A stretch of DNA of 26,645 nucleotides from an uncultured Collinsella sp. (GTDB lineage Bacteria > Actinomycetota > Coriobacteriia > Coriobacteriales > Coriobacteriaceae), in the NCBI GenBank assembly GCA_900545555.1, contig UQZI01000026.1:1-26645 (forward strand), read 5' to 3'. A model generated the notes under the pieces. The model saw only the letters and a list, made by a program, of their open reading frames with translations, was not told the origin of the DNA and made no database searches. Shown here in pieces: positions 14,707 to 22,410 of the stretch (the first letter of the stretch is position 1; every line of letters starts with the position of its first letter). The translations under genes and the position numbers were made by a program.

Positions 14707-15645
14707 ATGGATCTTGCGATGGCACAGCGCCTCGTCGATCGCCGTAAAGCTGCCGGCCTTTCTCAGGAGGCGCTTGCTGCCCAGCTGGGCGTAAGCCGCC
14801 AGGCTGTTAGTAAATGGGAGCGCAGCGAGTCCTCACCCGATACCGATAACCTCATTGCGCTCGCCGCGCTGTATGACGTGTCGTTGGACGAGCTGTTATA
14901 TGGGGAGGCGGTGGCTAGCGCTGATGACTCACAGGCTGATGATGAGGCACAGAACAGCAACGCCGGCACCAAAGCTTCAGATAAGGCTGAAGAGGCTGAG
15001 GCTTCTACTGAGCACGCTGATTGCAGCGATAAGCCACTTGTCGATATTTCCCTCGCGCGCGGTATCCACGTCATTGATCCCAATAAAGGCGAGGAAGTCC
15101 ATGTTGGCTGGAGCGGCATCCATGTGACCAACGAGCGCAAGGGCGAAGAGGTGCATGTGGGGCCGGACGGCGTGCATATCGATACGCTTGAGGACGATGG
15201 ACATAGCGTACGCACCAATGACGACGGCACCGTCACCATCGACGGCGAGACGTTTTCCAGCTGGAAGGAAGCACACGACAAGCTCGACCATCATGGCAAG
15301 CATTTCCACACCAAGGTCGGACGTGCATGGAACAAATTCCCCTTCCCCGCACTTGTCACTCTCGCCTATCTGGTGCTCGGCATTGTCTACGGCACATGGG
15401 GCATGGGGCTTTTCCTCGTCTTTCTGGTTCCCGTCTACTACGCGATTGGTGACTTCATCGATCGGCGCCACCTGTCTAAGCTGATCGAGGCCATCTACCC
15501 GGCAGCCGCCATCGCTTGGTTCCTCTACATGTGGCTCTGTTTGGGACAGCCCCATCCTGCATGGATCATCCTCATCACGATTCCCGTCATAAAGGCGCTC
15601 ATGCGCTGGTGCCGCAAACAATGGAAGTGCCGCAAACAGGCCTAA
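14707..15645 (+). CDS. Membrane-anchored Cro/C1-type HTH regulator
   Basis: A 312-residue protein in three parts. Residues 5-64 are a clear Cro/C1 helix-turn-helix (GLSQEALAAQLGVSRQAVSKW followed by LIALAALYDVSLDELL). Residues 66-110 form an acidic, Ala/Ser-rich linker. Residues 119-182 carry an 18-residue repeat, GIHV-x4-KGEEVHVG (119-134 and 137-152) and a weaker third unit from GVHID at 155. The C-terminus (about 213-300) has three to four hydrophobic helices and ends in a basic tail. It probably binds DNA while tethered to the membrane, a design seen in other Firmicutes and Actinobacteria; the signal is unknown. The ATG at 14707 follows AAAGGA closely; the open frame from 14635 lacks an RBS. 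Confidence 0.88.
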   Translation: MDLAMAQRLVDRRKAAGLSQEALAAQLGVSRQAVSKWERSESSPDTDNLIALAALYDVSLDELLYGEAVASADDSQADDEAQNSNAGTKASDKAEEAEASTEHADCSDKPLVDISLARGIHVIDPNKGEEVHVGWSGIHVTNERKGEEVHVGPDGVHIDTLEDDGHSVRTNDDGTVTIDGETFSSWKEAHDKLDHHGKHFHTKVGRAWNKFPFPALVTLAYLVLGIVYGTWGMGLFLVFLVPVYYAIGDFIDRRHLSKLIEAIYPAAAIAWFLYMWLCLGQPHPAWIILITIPVIKALMRWCRKQWKCRKQA

Positions 15646-15690
15646 CACGCTCCGACCCACCAGCACCCAACCACCCCCGCCCTTCTCCTA

Positions 15691-15757
15691 AGTTGCGGTG
15701 AGATAGGGACTGTTTTGAAGCTCCAAAGCGCCAAACAGTCCGTATATCACCGCAACC
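15691..15757. repeat. 67-bp palindromic element, copy 3
   Basis: GTTGCGGTGAGATAGGGACTGTTT (from 15692) pairs with its counterpart ending at 15756 with two mismatches. The inner stem (GGGACTGTTT) differs wholly from TAGTTCC in copies 1 and 2, yet both arms changed together, so pairing was kept. It lies 45 bases after the HTH regulator stop. Confidence 0.9.
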
Positions 15758-15816
15758 TACAAACAACTGGGTCAGTTCCGGCACGGAGATTAGCATTGAG
15801 CTGACCACGCGCCAAG

Positions 15817-15965
15817 AAAAGGGCCTATTTACTACGTTTAACTCGAGAGGGCCGACCATACCCGCCTTTTCCGAATATTTGCAAGCCCTCTACCTGCGGT
15901 TTTAATTTCATAATCTTTGTCATGGTCGAGGGTGTGGTAGCAAACGTAGTAGATAGGCCCGTTTT
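15817..15965. repeat. 149-bp imperfect palindrome
   Basis: The terminal arms GGGCCTATTTACTACGTTT (15821-15839) and 15942-15960 match at 18 of 19 positions, and AAAA/TTTT lies just outside. Inside, CGACCAT (15853-15859) pairs with ATGGTCG (15922-15928). The centre of about 60 bases is unpaired and A+T-rich. Size and build fit a MITE-like non-autonomous element; no open frame is convincing. Confidence 0.75.
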
Positions 15966-16076
15966 GCGGCATACGACCCATTCAAGCCCAATCTCGAAGG
16001 CTAAAGAGAGCCTCTCATCCACGCCTGCGAGCGAAAGCCAAATAGAATGAAAGGCAAATGGAAAGCCCGTTTGACG

Positions 16077-16118
16077 GGGCAAACGCCGGGCCACCTAATG
16101 GTTGTCCGGCGTTTGCCC
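16077..16118. terminator. 13-base-arm hairpin downstream of the FtsX-type permease
   Basis: GGGCAAACGCCGG (16077-16089) pairs perfectly with CCGGCGTTTGCCC (16106-16118) around 16 bases. Its right arm runs straight into repeat copy C. It may contribute to ending the minus-strand ABC operon. Confidence 0.6.
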
Positions 16119-16159
16119 AGATAAAACCTGCCAAAATAAACCTGTCCCTTTTTGGCAGG
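16112..16159 (+). repeat. 48-bp GATAAAAC hairpin element, copy C
   Basis: TTTGCCCAGATAAAA flank, then CCTGCCAAAA (16127-16136) pairing perfectly with TTTTGGCAGG (16150-16159) around ATAAACCTGTCCCTT. It touches the stop codon of the minus-strand permease (16160), as copy B does with its gene, and probably acts as the terminator. Confidence 0.9.
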
Positions 16160-18925
16160 CTACTCGGCGCTCTTGAGGGCGCCGACCATGTCGATCTTGT
16201 TGAGCGTTCGGTTGGTGGCGAGGTTGACGATGATCGTAAAGCCGAAGGAAAGCACCACGGCAAGCACGTAGCTCAGCGGCTCGACTTCGACGTCAAAGTA
16301 CAGCGACGGCATCTGCAGGATGTACGTAAAGCTCTCGGCAAGCAGGCCACCCAGCGGCACGCCCAGCGCGGCGCCAATCGCCGTGAGGATCAACGTCTCC
16401 TTGTTGACGTAGTGGTGCACCTCGCCACGGCGGAAGCCCAGCACCTTGATGGTCGCCAGCTCGCGTTCGCGCTCCGAAATATTCGTATTAGACAGCGTAA
16501 ACACCACCACAAACGACAGGCACGCCGCCATAAAGGTCACAAGCACCACGACCGAGTTGATGATGGTGAAGTTGGCCTCATAATTCTCCCAATGCTCGGA
16601 CGTACTCGAAATTGTGAGCCAACCGTCACTCTTAAGCTTCTTGCTAAACGCAATCTGGTCGGCCGACGAACCCTTAAGCAACACAAAGACGCCGTTAAGG
16701 CGTGCACTTCGACCGAACGCGCGCTCATAGGTGCCCTGCGTCATGTAAAGCGTGTTGCCTAGATAGTTGAGCGAGATGTCGCTGACTTTGACCTTGGCAA
16801 CATTGAGCGACGAATCCTGGACGTGCGCCGTATCGCCCGGCTGAATCCCCAGTACCAGCTGTGAACTCTTGCTCAGATACACGTCTCCGTCACGCAAAGA
16901 CAGCGGCTCTTTGGACTCATCCTCAAGGCGAACATAGTCGTCCAGATCGTTCGTGCGGTCATCGGGCACCACGATCAGCTGCACGGTCTCGCTCTTTCCG
17001 CCGAATGTAAAGGTGACGTTGTCGGTCATAATCGGCAGGGTCGAGGTCACGGTCACGTTGGAATCATTGGCCGCGTTGCGCTCGTCCAACGCCGCGCACG
17101 TCTGCGAAAAATCGTCGGGATTGGCGACCGCCAGCAAGTCATAGCGCGTGATATGCCCGTACTGCTTGGGCGAAAGCGCCACCGACGTGTCACGGATGCC
17201 CATACCGCAGATCACGAGCGCTGTGCAGCCGGCAATTCCGAAGATGGTCATAAAGGCGCGCTTTTTATAGCGGAATAGGTTGCGTGCAGCGACCTTGTTC
17301 AAAAAGCCCATGCGGCGCCAGATAAAGCCGATGCGCTCAAGCAAGATGCGCGAGCCGGCGCGCGGAGCCTTGGGGCGCATGAGCGAGGCCGGGGTCTCGG
17401 CCATCTCGTGGCGGCAGGCGATAATTGTGGCGCCCACCACGCCCACGGCAAACAGTGCCACCGAGACGATTGAGGACACAATGTCGTACGAAAGCAACAT
17501 CTGGGGCAGCGAGTACATGTCGTCGAACACCGTAAACAGGAACAGCGGCAGGCCCACAAATCCGATGATATTGCCGAGCACGCCGCCGATCAGGCACGCC
17601 CACAGCGAGTAGTCCACGTATTTGGACAGAATGCGCCCGCGCGAATAACCGAGCGCCTTATACAGGCCGATGAGCGTGCGTTCCTCCTCGACCATACGCG
17701 TGGCGGTGGTAAGGCTGATGAGCACGGCGACGATAAAGAAGATGAACGGGAAGACCGTGGCGATGGCCTCGATCGAGGAGCTGTCGCTCTCGACGCTCGA
17801 GTAGCTCGCGATGTTGCCACGGTCCTGGATGTACCAGGTGCATTCGCCAAGGTCGGAAATCTCGGCGCGGGCATCGGCGAATTGCTGGTCGGCGGCGGCG
17901 CGGCGCTGGTCCAAATCGGCCTGAGCCTGGGCGCGCTCCTCGCTGCCCTCGGCCATACGGTTGATGTTGTCCTGTTCAATCCCAAAGACCATGTTCGCTT
18001 GACGCTCGGCCGCGTCCAAGCTCGCCGGCGTATCGGCCGTCAGTTCCTGGGCACGCGCTTTTTCGCGCTCGTCACGAATCTTCTCGATATTGCCCTTGAC
18101 CTCGTTAATCCTTGCCGTATAGGCATCGGAATAGGAGTTGAGGTCCTTGGCTCCCTCGACGATCACGTGGATCGCGGAATAGGACGACGACGTCGCGGCA
18201 TCCTCACTCACGTAGAACTTGTAGTCCGCGGCCGAGGCGGCACGGAAGGCGTTGACTGTCGAGTCGGAGCTCACATCAGTGGGATCGAGGACCTCAGCCG
18301 TAATGGTGTAGTCCCCATCGGCAAACTGGTCCTTGGCGCTTTGGTTCGACGAGCTCGCATCGTTGGCGGCAAAGCTCACCGTATCGCCGATTTTCTTGCC
18401 CGAAGCCTTCAAAAAACGTGAGGTCACTGCTACTTCGCCCGAAGTCTCGGGCAGCTCGCCGCATACTAGCACCGGTTGGTCAATATTCTCTTTGGAGAGG
18501 CTCTGTACGATGACACGCTCGCGCGTCGTACCCACGGCGGTATAGGCGGTCTCGGTATAGATGCCCTCGGCCGTCTCGACGCCATCGACCTCTTGGATCG
18601 CAGCAAGATCGTCATCGGTCAGACCATAGGTCGACTGCACGTTGATGTCATAAACATTCTGCTGGTCAAAGTAAGCGTCGACCGAATCGCACAGATCCTC
18701 GCAACCCGCCTTAAGGCCACACATCACGCTCACGCCGAGCGCGGTGATCACGACAATGGACAAGAAGCGTTTGAGGCTGCCGCGAATCGTGCGGTAGACA
18801 CCGCGGCGAAACACCGTCGGCACCATGTCGTTTGAACTTTGGGCAGTGCGGTAGGTCGTAAAATCCTGCTCGCGCTCCGTGTTCTGCGCGTCGCGGCGTT
18901 GGCTGTTTTGGCGGTCCTGATCCAT
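16160..18925 (-). CDS. FtsX/MacB-family ABC transporter permease
   Basis: A 921-residue membrane protein. After a polar N-terminus of about 50 residues there is one transmembrane helix (FLSIVVITALGVSVMCG), a large extracytoplasmic part that includes an Ala/Arg/Glu-rich likely coiled coil (about residues 275-360), a first three-to-four-helix FtsX domain (about 380-500), a second anchor helix (about 555-575), another extracytoplasmic domain, and a second FtsX domain at the C-terminus with the family signature ERERELATIKVLGFRRGEV. This two-FtsX build is that of exporters or mechanotransmission pumps, not of importers. The ATPase gene ends just before it. I use the ATG at 18925; a GTG at 18937 overlapping the ATPase stop is equally possible. 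The substrate is unknown. Confidence 0.92.
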   Translation of the reverse strand: MDQDRQNSQRRDAQNTEREQDFTTYRTAQSSNDMVPTVFRRGVYRTIRGSLKRFLSIVVITALGVSVMCGLKAGCEDLCDSVDAYFDQQNVYDINVQSTYGLTDDDLAAIQEVDGVETAEGIYTETAYTAVGTTRERVIVQSLSKENIDQPVLVCGELPETSGEVAVTSRFLKASGKKIGDTVSFAANDASSSNQSAKDQFADGDYTITAEVLDPTDVSSDSTVNAFRAASAADYKFYVSEDAATSSSYSAIHVIVEGAKDLNSYSDAYTARINEVKGNIEKIRDEREKARAQELTADTPASLDAAERQANMVFGIEQDNINRMAEGSEERAQAQADLDQRRAAADQQFADARAEISDLGECTWYIQDRGNIASYSSVESDSSSIEAIATVFPFIFFIVAVLISLTTATRMVEEERTLIGLYKALGYSRGRILSKYVDYSLWACLIGGVLGNIIGFVGLPLFLFTVFDDMYSLPQMLLSYDIVSSIVSVALFAVGVVGATIIACRHEMAETPASLMRPKAPRAGSRILLERIGFIWRRMGFLNKVAARNLFRYKKRAFMTIFGIAGCTALVICGMGIRDTSVALSPKQYGHITRYDLLAVANPDDFSQTCAALDERNAANDSNVTVTSTLPIMTDNVTFTFGGKSETVQLIVVPDDRTNDLDDYVRLEDESKEPLSLRDGDVYLSKSSQLVLGIQPGDTAHVQDSSLNVAKVKVSDISLNYLGNTLYMTQGTYERAFGRSARLNGVFVLLKGSSADQIAFSKKLKSDGWLTISSTSEHWENYEANFTIINSVVVLVTFMAACLSFVVVFTLSNTNISERERELATIKVLGFRRGEVHHYVNKETLILTAIGAALGVPLGGLLAESFTYILQMPSLYFDVEVEPLSYVLAVVLSFGFTIIVNLATNRTLNKIDMVGALKSAE

Positions 18926-18930
18926 GGGCG

Positions 18931-19632
<702 letters not shown>

Positions 19633-19682
19633 CGATTAATTCCCATCTGGTCGGATAACTCTTTAGTATTACCCATTTCGCA

Positions 19683-19730
19683 CCGACCAAAAAGGGACAG
19701 GTTCATTTTGGCAGGTTTTATATGGGGAAA
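19683..19730 (-). repeat. 48-bp GATAAAAC hairpin element, copy D (inverted, degraded)
   Basis: Read on the minus strand it runs TTTCCCCATATAAAACC, TGCCAAAATGAACCTGTCCC, TTTTTGG, matching copies A-C in flank, stem and loop. The far stem arm is decayed (GGTCGG instead of GGCAGG), leaving only CCAAAA/TTTTGG paired. It is the only copy in this orientation and lies at the 5' side of the ABC operon. Confidence 0.85.
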
Positions 19731-19746
19731 CGGGGAGCGAAGGCGG

Positions 19747-19766
19747 GTGCTGGGGACGTCCAGCAC
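19747..19766. repeat. Short hairpin between the ABC operon and the fluoride leader
   Basis: GTGCTGG (19747-19753) pairs with CCAGCAC (19760-19766) around six bases, immediately upstream of the fluoride promoter. It may be an operator or a remnant terminator. Confidence 0.4.
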
Positions 19767-19772
19767 AACCAT

Positions 19773-19801
19773 TTGACCCAAACCACGCCCGCCGCTATGA
19801 T
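19773..19801 (+). promoter_or_regulatory. Sigma-70 promoter of the fluoride leader
   Basis: TTGACC (19773-19778), a 17-base spacer and TATGAT (19796-19801): each box is 5/6. The expected start of transcription, near 19808, falls right at the 5' edge of the aptamer. Confidence 0.8.
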
Positions 19802-19807
19802 GCCGCT

Positions 19808-19940
19808 GCGGAATGAATGTCTCCGTTGGGCGCGCCAGCCAAACTATCGCGTCGCCCTAAACCGCCTTGTTGCTGATGACTTCTGCTGTTACGTGATGTC
19901 CTTTGGGCATCACGCCGCGGCAGGAGTCTTTTTTGTTTTG
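19808..19940 (+). promoter_or_regulatory. Candidate fluoride riboswitch (crcB motif)
   Basis: The leader has the ordered parts of the crcB/fluoride aptamer: a 5' hairpin CGGA/TCCG (19809-19812, 19822-19825) with loop ATGAATGTC, the linker AAACCGCC (19859-19866), and CTGATGACTTCTGC (19873-19886). The loop's GAA and GTC can pair with GACTTC (19878-19883), forming the family's pseudoknot. That same GACTTCTGC is the 5' arm of a terminator just before the RBS, so fluoride binding would prevent termination: an ON switch. A helix of its own (GGGCG 19828-19832 with CGCCC 19853-19857) is inserted between hairpin and linker, and the second hairpin is weak. The downstream gene, a CLC-F-like antiporter, is the expected target. 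Confidence 0.78.
19878..19939 (+). terminator. Riboswitch-controlled terminator
   Basis: GACTTCTGC (19878-19886) pairs with GCAGGAGTC (19920-19928) with one G-U; inside, GTGATG (19893-19898) pairs with CATCAC (19908-19913). TTTTTTGTTTT follows at once. The 5' arm overlaps the aptamer pseudoknot strand, so the two folds exclude each other. Confidence 0.88.
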
Positions 19941-19948
19941 GAGGAGAA

Positions 19949-21184
19949 GTGTCGGAAAACAGTGCATCGAGCAGAATCAAACGCCTGCTCAACACCTATA
20001 GCGGCCTCATGCTTATGGGTGCCGTCGGAATCCCTATTGGCATCATCGTCGGTGCAATTTGTGCCCTCTTTGGTCGCGTGCTCCTGGCAATCGGCGCCTT
20101 CCGCGACGAGCACATCACCCTGCTCCTTCCCTTCCTCGCCCTCATGGGCTTGGCCATCGTATTTGCCTACCGCACCTGGGGCAAAGGCACCGATCGGGGC
20201 ATGAGCTTAGTATTCGACGTAGGTCACGGACGCGAGGACGCCATCTCCCCGCGTTTGGTGCCGCTCATTATGCTGAGTACGTGGGGGACGCATCTCTTTG
20301 GCGGTAGTGCGGGACGCGAGGGCGTAGCGGTGCAGATCGGCGCCACCGTCTCACATTGGATCGGCCGACGTCTACCTTTCCGCGACCCCGGCAACACGTT
20401 TTTGCTCATTGGTATGGCCGCTGGCTTTGCCGGACTCTTTCGAACGCCGCTCGCCGCTACGGTCTTTGCTGTCGAGGTGCTGGTCGCCGGACGCATGGAA
20501 TACCGCGCGCTGTTTCCCGCGCTTACGGCTTCACTTGCCGCAAGCATGACCTCGGGCGCCCTGGGGCTCGAGAAGTTCGAGGTCGCCGTTACCGCCTCGT
20601 ATGCGCTCGACCTCCCCGGTCTTGGACGGCTGGCGCTGCTGGGCATCGCGTTCGGCATGGTCGGTGGAGCTTTTGCCTGGTGCCTTGCCCATGCCAAGAC
20701 CCTTGCAGCGCGGCTGCTCCCCAACCCTTACATACGCGTTGCCGTTATGGGCCTTGCGCTGTCGGCGATTCTGTTCGTGCTGTGGCAGGGGCGATACTGC
20801 GGCCTTGGCACCAACCTAATATCGGCGGCGCTCAACGGTGACGGCAAGGTCGCCATCATGCCTTGGGACTGGGCGCTCAAATTCACACTCACCATCGCCA
20901 CGCTTGCCGCGGGTTATCAAGGTGGCGAGGTCACGCCGCTGTTCTCCATCGGAGCCAGCCTGGGTGTCGTACTCGCCGGGATTCTCGGCATGTCCGTCGA
21001 GCTCTGCGCCGCGCTGGGATACGCCGCCGTCTTTGGCAGTGCCACCAATACGCTGCTCGCGCCCATCCTTATTGGCTGCGAGGTCTTCGGTTTCGGTAAT
21101 CTGCCAGCGTTCTTCATCGTCTGCGTTGTGGCTTATCTGTTCAACATGGACAAGTCTATCTACGCCCTGCAGGAGCGGGCGTAG
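19949..21184 (+). CDS. CLC-family fluoride/proton antiporter (CLC-F-like)
   Basis: A 411-residue membrane protein of the CLC channel/antiporter family with about ten hydrophobic segments. It has FGGSAGREGVAVQIG (118-131) with the gating glutamate E124, GMAAGFAGLFRTPLAATVFAVE (155-176) and YQGGEVTPLFSIGASLG. GREGV replaces the GREGP of chloride types, and the N-terminal G-S-G-I-P anion motif is missing (GKGTDRGMSLVFD in its place). Both traits fit the CLC-F branch, which expels fluoride in exchange for protons. The leader riboswitch supports this. The start is the GTG at 19949 with GGAGGAG just upstream; the only other reading would begin inside the membrane region. It protects the cytoplasm from fluoride. 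I saw no crcB/fluc gene nearby. Confidence 0.85.
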   Translation: MSENSASSRIKRLLNTYSGLMLMGAVGIPIGIIVGAICALFGRVLLAIGAFRDEHITLLLPFLALMGLAIVFAYRTWGKGTDRGMSLVFDVGHGREDAISPRLVPLIMLSTWGTHLFGGSAGREGVAVQIGATVSHWIGRRLPFRDPGNTFLLIGMAAGFAGLFRTPLAATVFAVEVLVAGRMEYRALFPALTASLAASMTSGALGLEKFEVAVTASYALDLPGLGRLALLGIAFGMVGGAFAWCLAHAKTLAARLLPNPYIRVAVMGLALSAILFVLWQGRYCGLGTNLISAALNGDGKVAIMPWDWALKFTLTIATLAAGYQGGEVTPLFSIGASLGVVLAGILGMSVELCAALGYAAVFGSATNTLLAPILIGCEVFGFGNLPAFFIVCVVAYLFNMDKSIYALQERA

Positions 21185-21239
21185 ATAGATGTCCCAGCAG
21201 GTGGTCTCAACCGGAAACGGCGTCCCACTCTGAGGCCGT

Positions 21240-21363
21240 ATTCCGGGACACGGTTTCCACTTGGGAAGCCATTCGGAAAGCGCATCCCGCGTTAAAACGG
21301 AATTCCGGGACGTGGTTTCCGCCTGAGCTTCCATTCGAAAAGCGCGTCCCGTTCTTTCACGGC
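21240..21363. repeat. Two tandem 62-bp hairpin units
   Basis: Unit 1 (21240-21301) and unit 2 (21302-21363) align throughout, both starting ATTCCGGGAC and containing a GGTTTCC and a GGAAAGC/GAAAAGC block. In unit 2, CGGGACG and CGTCCCG close a hairpin. A partial third unit (GGAAACGGCGTCCC) lies just upstream from about 21213. It separates two convergent genes and could end both. Confidence 0.75.
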
Positions 21364-21390
21364 GTCTTGGCTATGCAAAGTGTCCTGGCG

Positions 21391-21969
21391 TTATTCCTCG
21401 TACGCGCCCTCAAGCCGAAGCAGACATTCCTTGCGGTCAAGGCCGCCGGCATATCCGTTGAGCGATCCGTCGGCTGCCACCACGCGATGGCACGGCACGA
21501 TGATCGAAATAGGGTTGCGAGCGACCGCAGCCCCCACCGCGCGAGGAGATACAACGGGCGCTTCATTTCCCGGCACACGATTTCGAGCCGCAACACGCTG
21601 GGCGATCTCGCCATACGTAGCGACCTCGCCACGCGGAATTGAAAGCAGCTCAAACCAAACCTCACGCTGAAACGCCGTGCCAATCAAATGCAACGGCGGC
21701 GTAAACCGAGGCTCCTGCCCCGCAAAATAGGCATTCAGCCAAGCCCAAGAACGCTCAAGCACCGAAGAAGCCGCACCATTTGCCGGACTCACCGAAGACA
21801 TCCCACCGGTACCAGAAACCGCATCGGTACCTACGACATACTCCGCATCCTCTTTGAGCAGCGTAGAGCCAAAGTGCTCCTGCCCCTCAAACCAAAGCCC
21901 CGTCAGACCGCGGCCGTCAGCGGCAAGCAAGATTTCGCCCAAAGGCGAGGCAAATGTCGTCGTGACCAC
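21391..21969 (-). CDS. ogt: Methylated-DNA-protein-cysteine methyltransferase
   Basis: A 192-residue suicide repair protein that takes the alkyl group from O6-alkylguanine. The active-site motif IIVPCHRVV holds acceptor Cys160; upstream the helix-turn-helix and Arg-finger region reads AVGAAVARNPISI, and the motif GTAFQREVWFELLSIPRGEVATYGEIA (about 97-123) is canonical. The N-terminal domain (1-95) is short, with a Ser/Gly-rich insertion (about 48-70) in place of structured sequence. No regulatory Ada domain is attached, so it is of the Ogt/MGMT kind. The start is the GTG at 21969; AGGAG lies six bases before it. It is a single gene, convergent with the CLC gene. Confidence 0.95.
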   Translation of the reverse strand: MVTTTFASPLGEILLAADGRGLTGLWFEGQEHFGSTLLKEDAEYVVGTDAVSGTGGMSSVSPANGAASSVLERSWAWLNAYFAGQEPRFTPPLHLIGTAFQREVWFELLSIPRGEVATYGEIAQRVAARNRVPGNEAPVVSPRAVGAAVARNPISIIVPCHRVVAADGSLNGYAGGLDRKECLLRLEGAYEE

Positions 21970-22029
21970 CAGCGGCTCCTTTCAAAACTCCGCAACATAA
22001 TACCGCGAATTGTGCAGACAACCCCAATC

Positions 22030-22188
22030 GACCCCAAAGTCACCCAAGGCAGCAGGCGCGCAACGCCGCAGCTGCCGCACGACCCCAAAGTCCCCGCAGG
22101 CAGCAGGCGCAACGCGCTGCAGCTGCCGGCCGCGCCCCACAGTCCCCCAAGGCGGCAGGCGCAAAGCGCCGAGGCCGCCGCCGGGACT
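22030..22188. repeat. Three tandem 51-52-bp units, each with a 29-nt hairpin
   Basis: Each unit starts with CCCCA-(A/C)-AGTC and contains a hairpin of exactly 29 bases: 22048-22076, 22099-22127 and 22151-22179. The outer stems are GGCAGC/GCTGCC in units 1 and 2 and GGCGGC/GCCGCC in unit 3, a compensated change. The inner stems also covary (GGCG/CGCC, GCGC/GCGC, GGCGC/GCGCC). Unit 3 has extra AGTCCC/GGGACT closing arms. Confidence 0.85.
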
Positions 22189-22280
22189 AGGCCCCGCAAC
22201 AACCACGTGCTCCCATATCAGCCCAGCGGCCCCAACCAACAACGGCCCCATCGCAAGCCGCTCGCAGCCGAGTCACCGCA

Positions 22281-22410
22281 GGCGGGGGCCGGGCTTAGTT
22301 TTCAGAACACTCCGCAGACCAGTGTGGCGCCTTGTCCGCGGCTCCGAAGGAGCAGGACAAGGCGCCACACATGGTCGAGGACGTTCTGAAAACCAAGCCC
22401 GGCCCCCGCC
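22281..22410. repeat. 130-bp near-perfect palindrome after asd
   Basis: The outer arms (22281-22308 and 22383-22410) pair over 28 positions with one mismatch. The inner arms TGTGGCGCCTTGTCC (22323-22337) and 22355-22369 pair perfectly, with GACCA/TGGTC and TCC/GGA between them, and the tip GCTCC-gaa-GGAGC forms its own small hairpin. The whole is a stem of more than 50 pairs. It starts 14 bases past the asd stop and may end that transcript. Confidence 0.92.

Larger units (their letters stand above)
15646..16159. other. 514-base intergenic region built of repeats
   Basis: It separates two convergent genes and contains no credible gene; open frames here are readings through palindromes. In order it holds copy 3 of the 67-bp element (15691-15757), a 149-bp imperfect palindrome (15817-15965), a stretch without visible features (15966-16076), a 13-base-arm hairpin (16077-16118) and hairpin element copy C (16112-16159). 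Confidence 0.75.

Noticed and set aside
8097..15757. CRISPR-like array formed by the repeated palindromes
   Set aside because: The copies are kilobases apart, separated by genes, without regular spacers and without cas genes.
15825..16263. Two minus-strand open frames of 80-90 codons in the gap before the FtsX permease
   Set aside because: They run through the 149-bp palindrome and repeat copy C; the string translated from copy C is also produced by copy D elsewhere. No RBS and no domain.
19795..19995. Small gene on either strand over the fluoride leader
   Set aside because: The open frames lack RBSs and cover the promoter, aptamer and terminator, which explain the sequence better.
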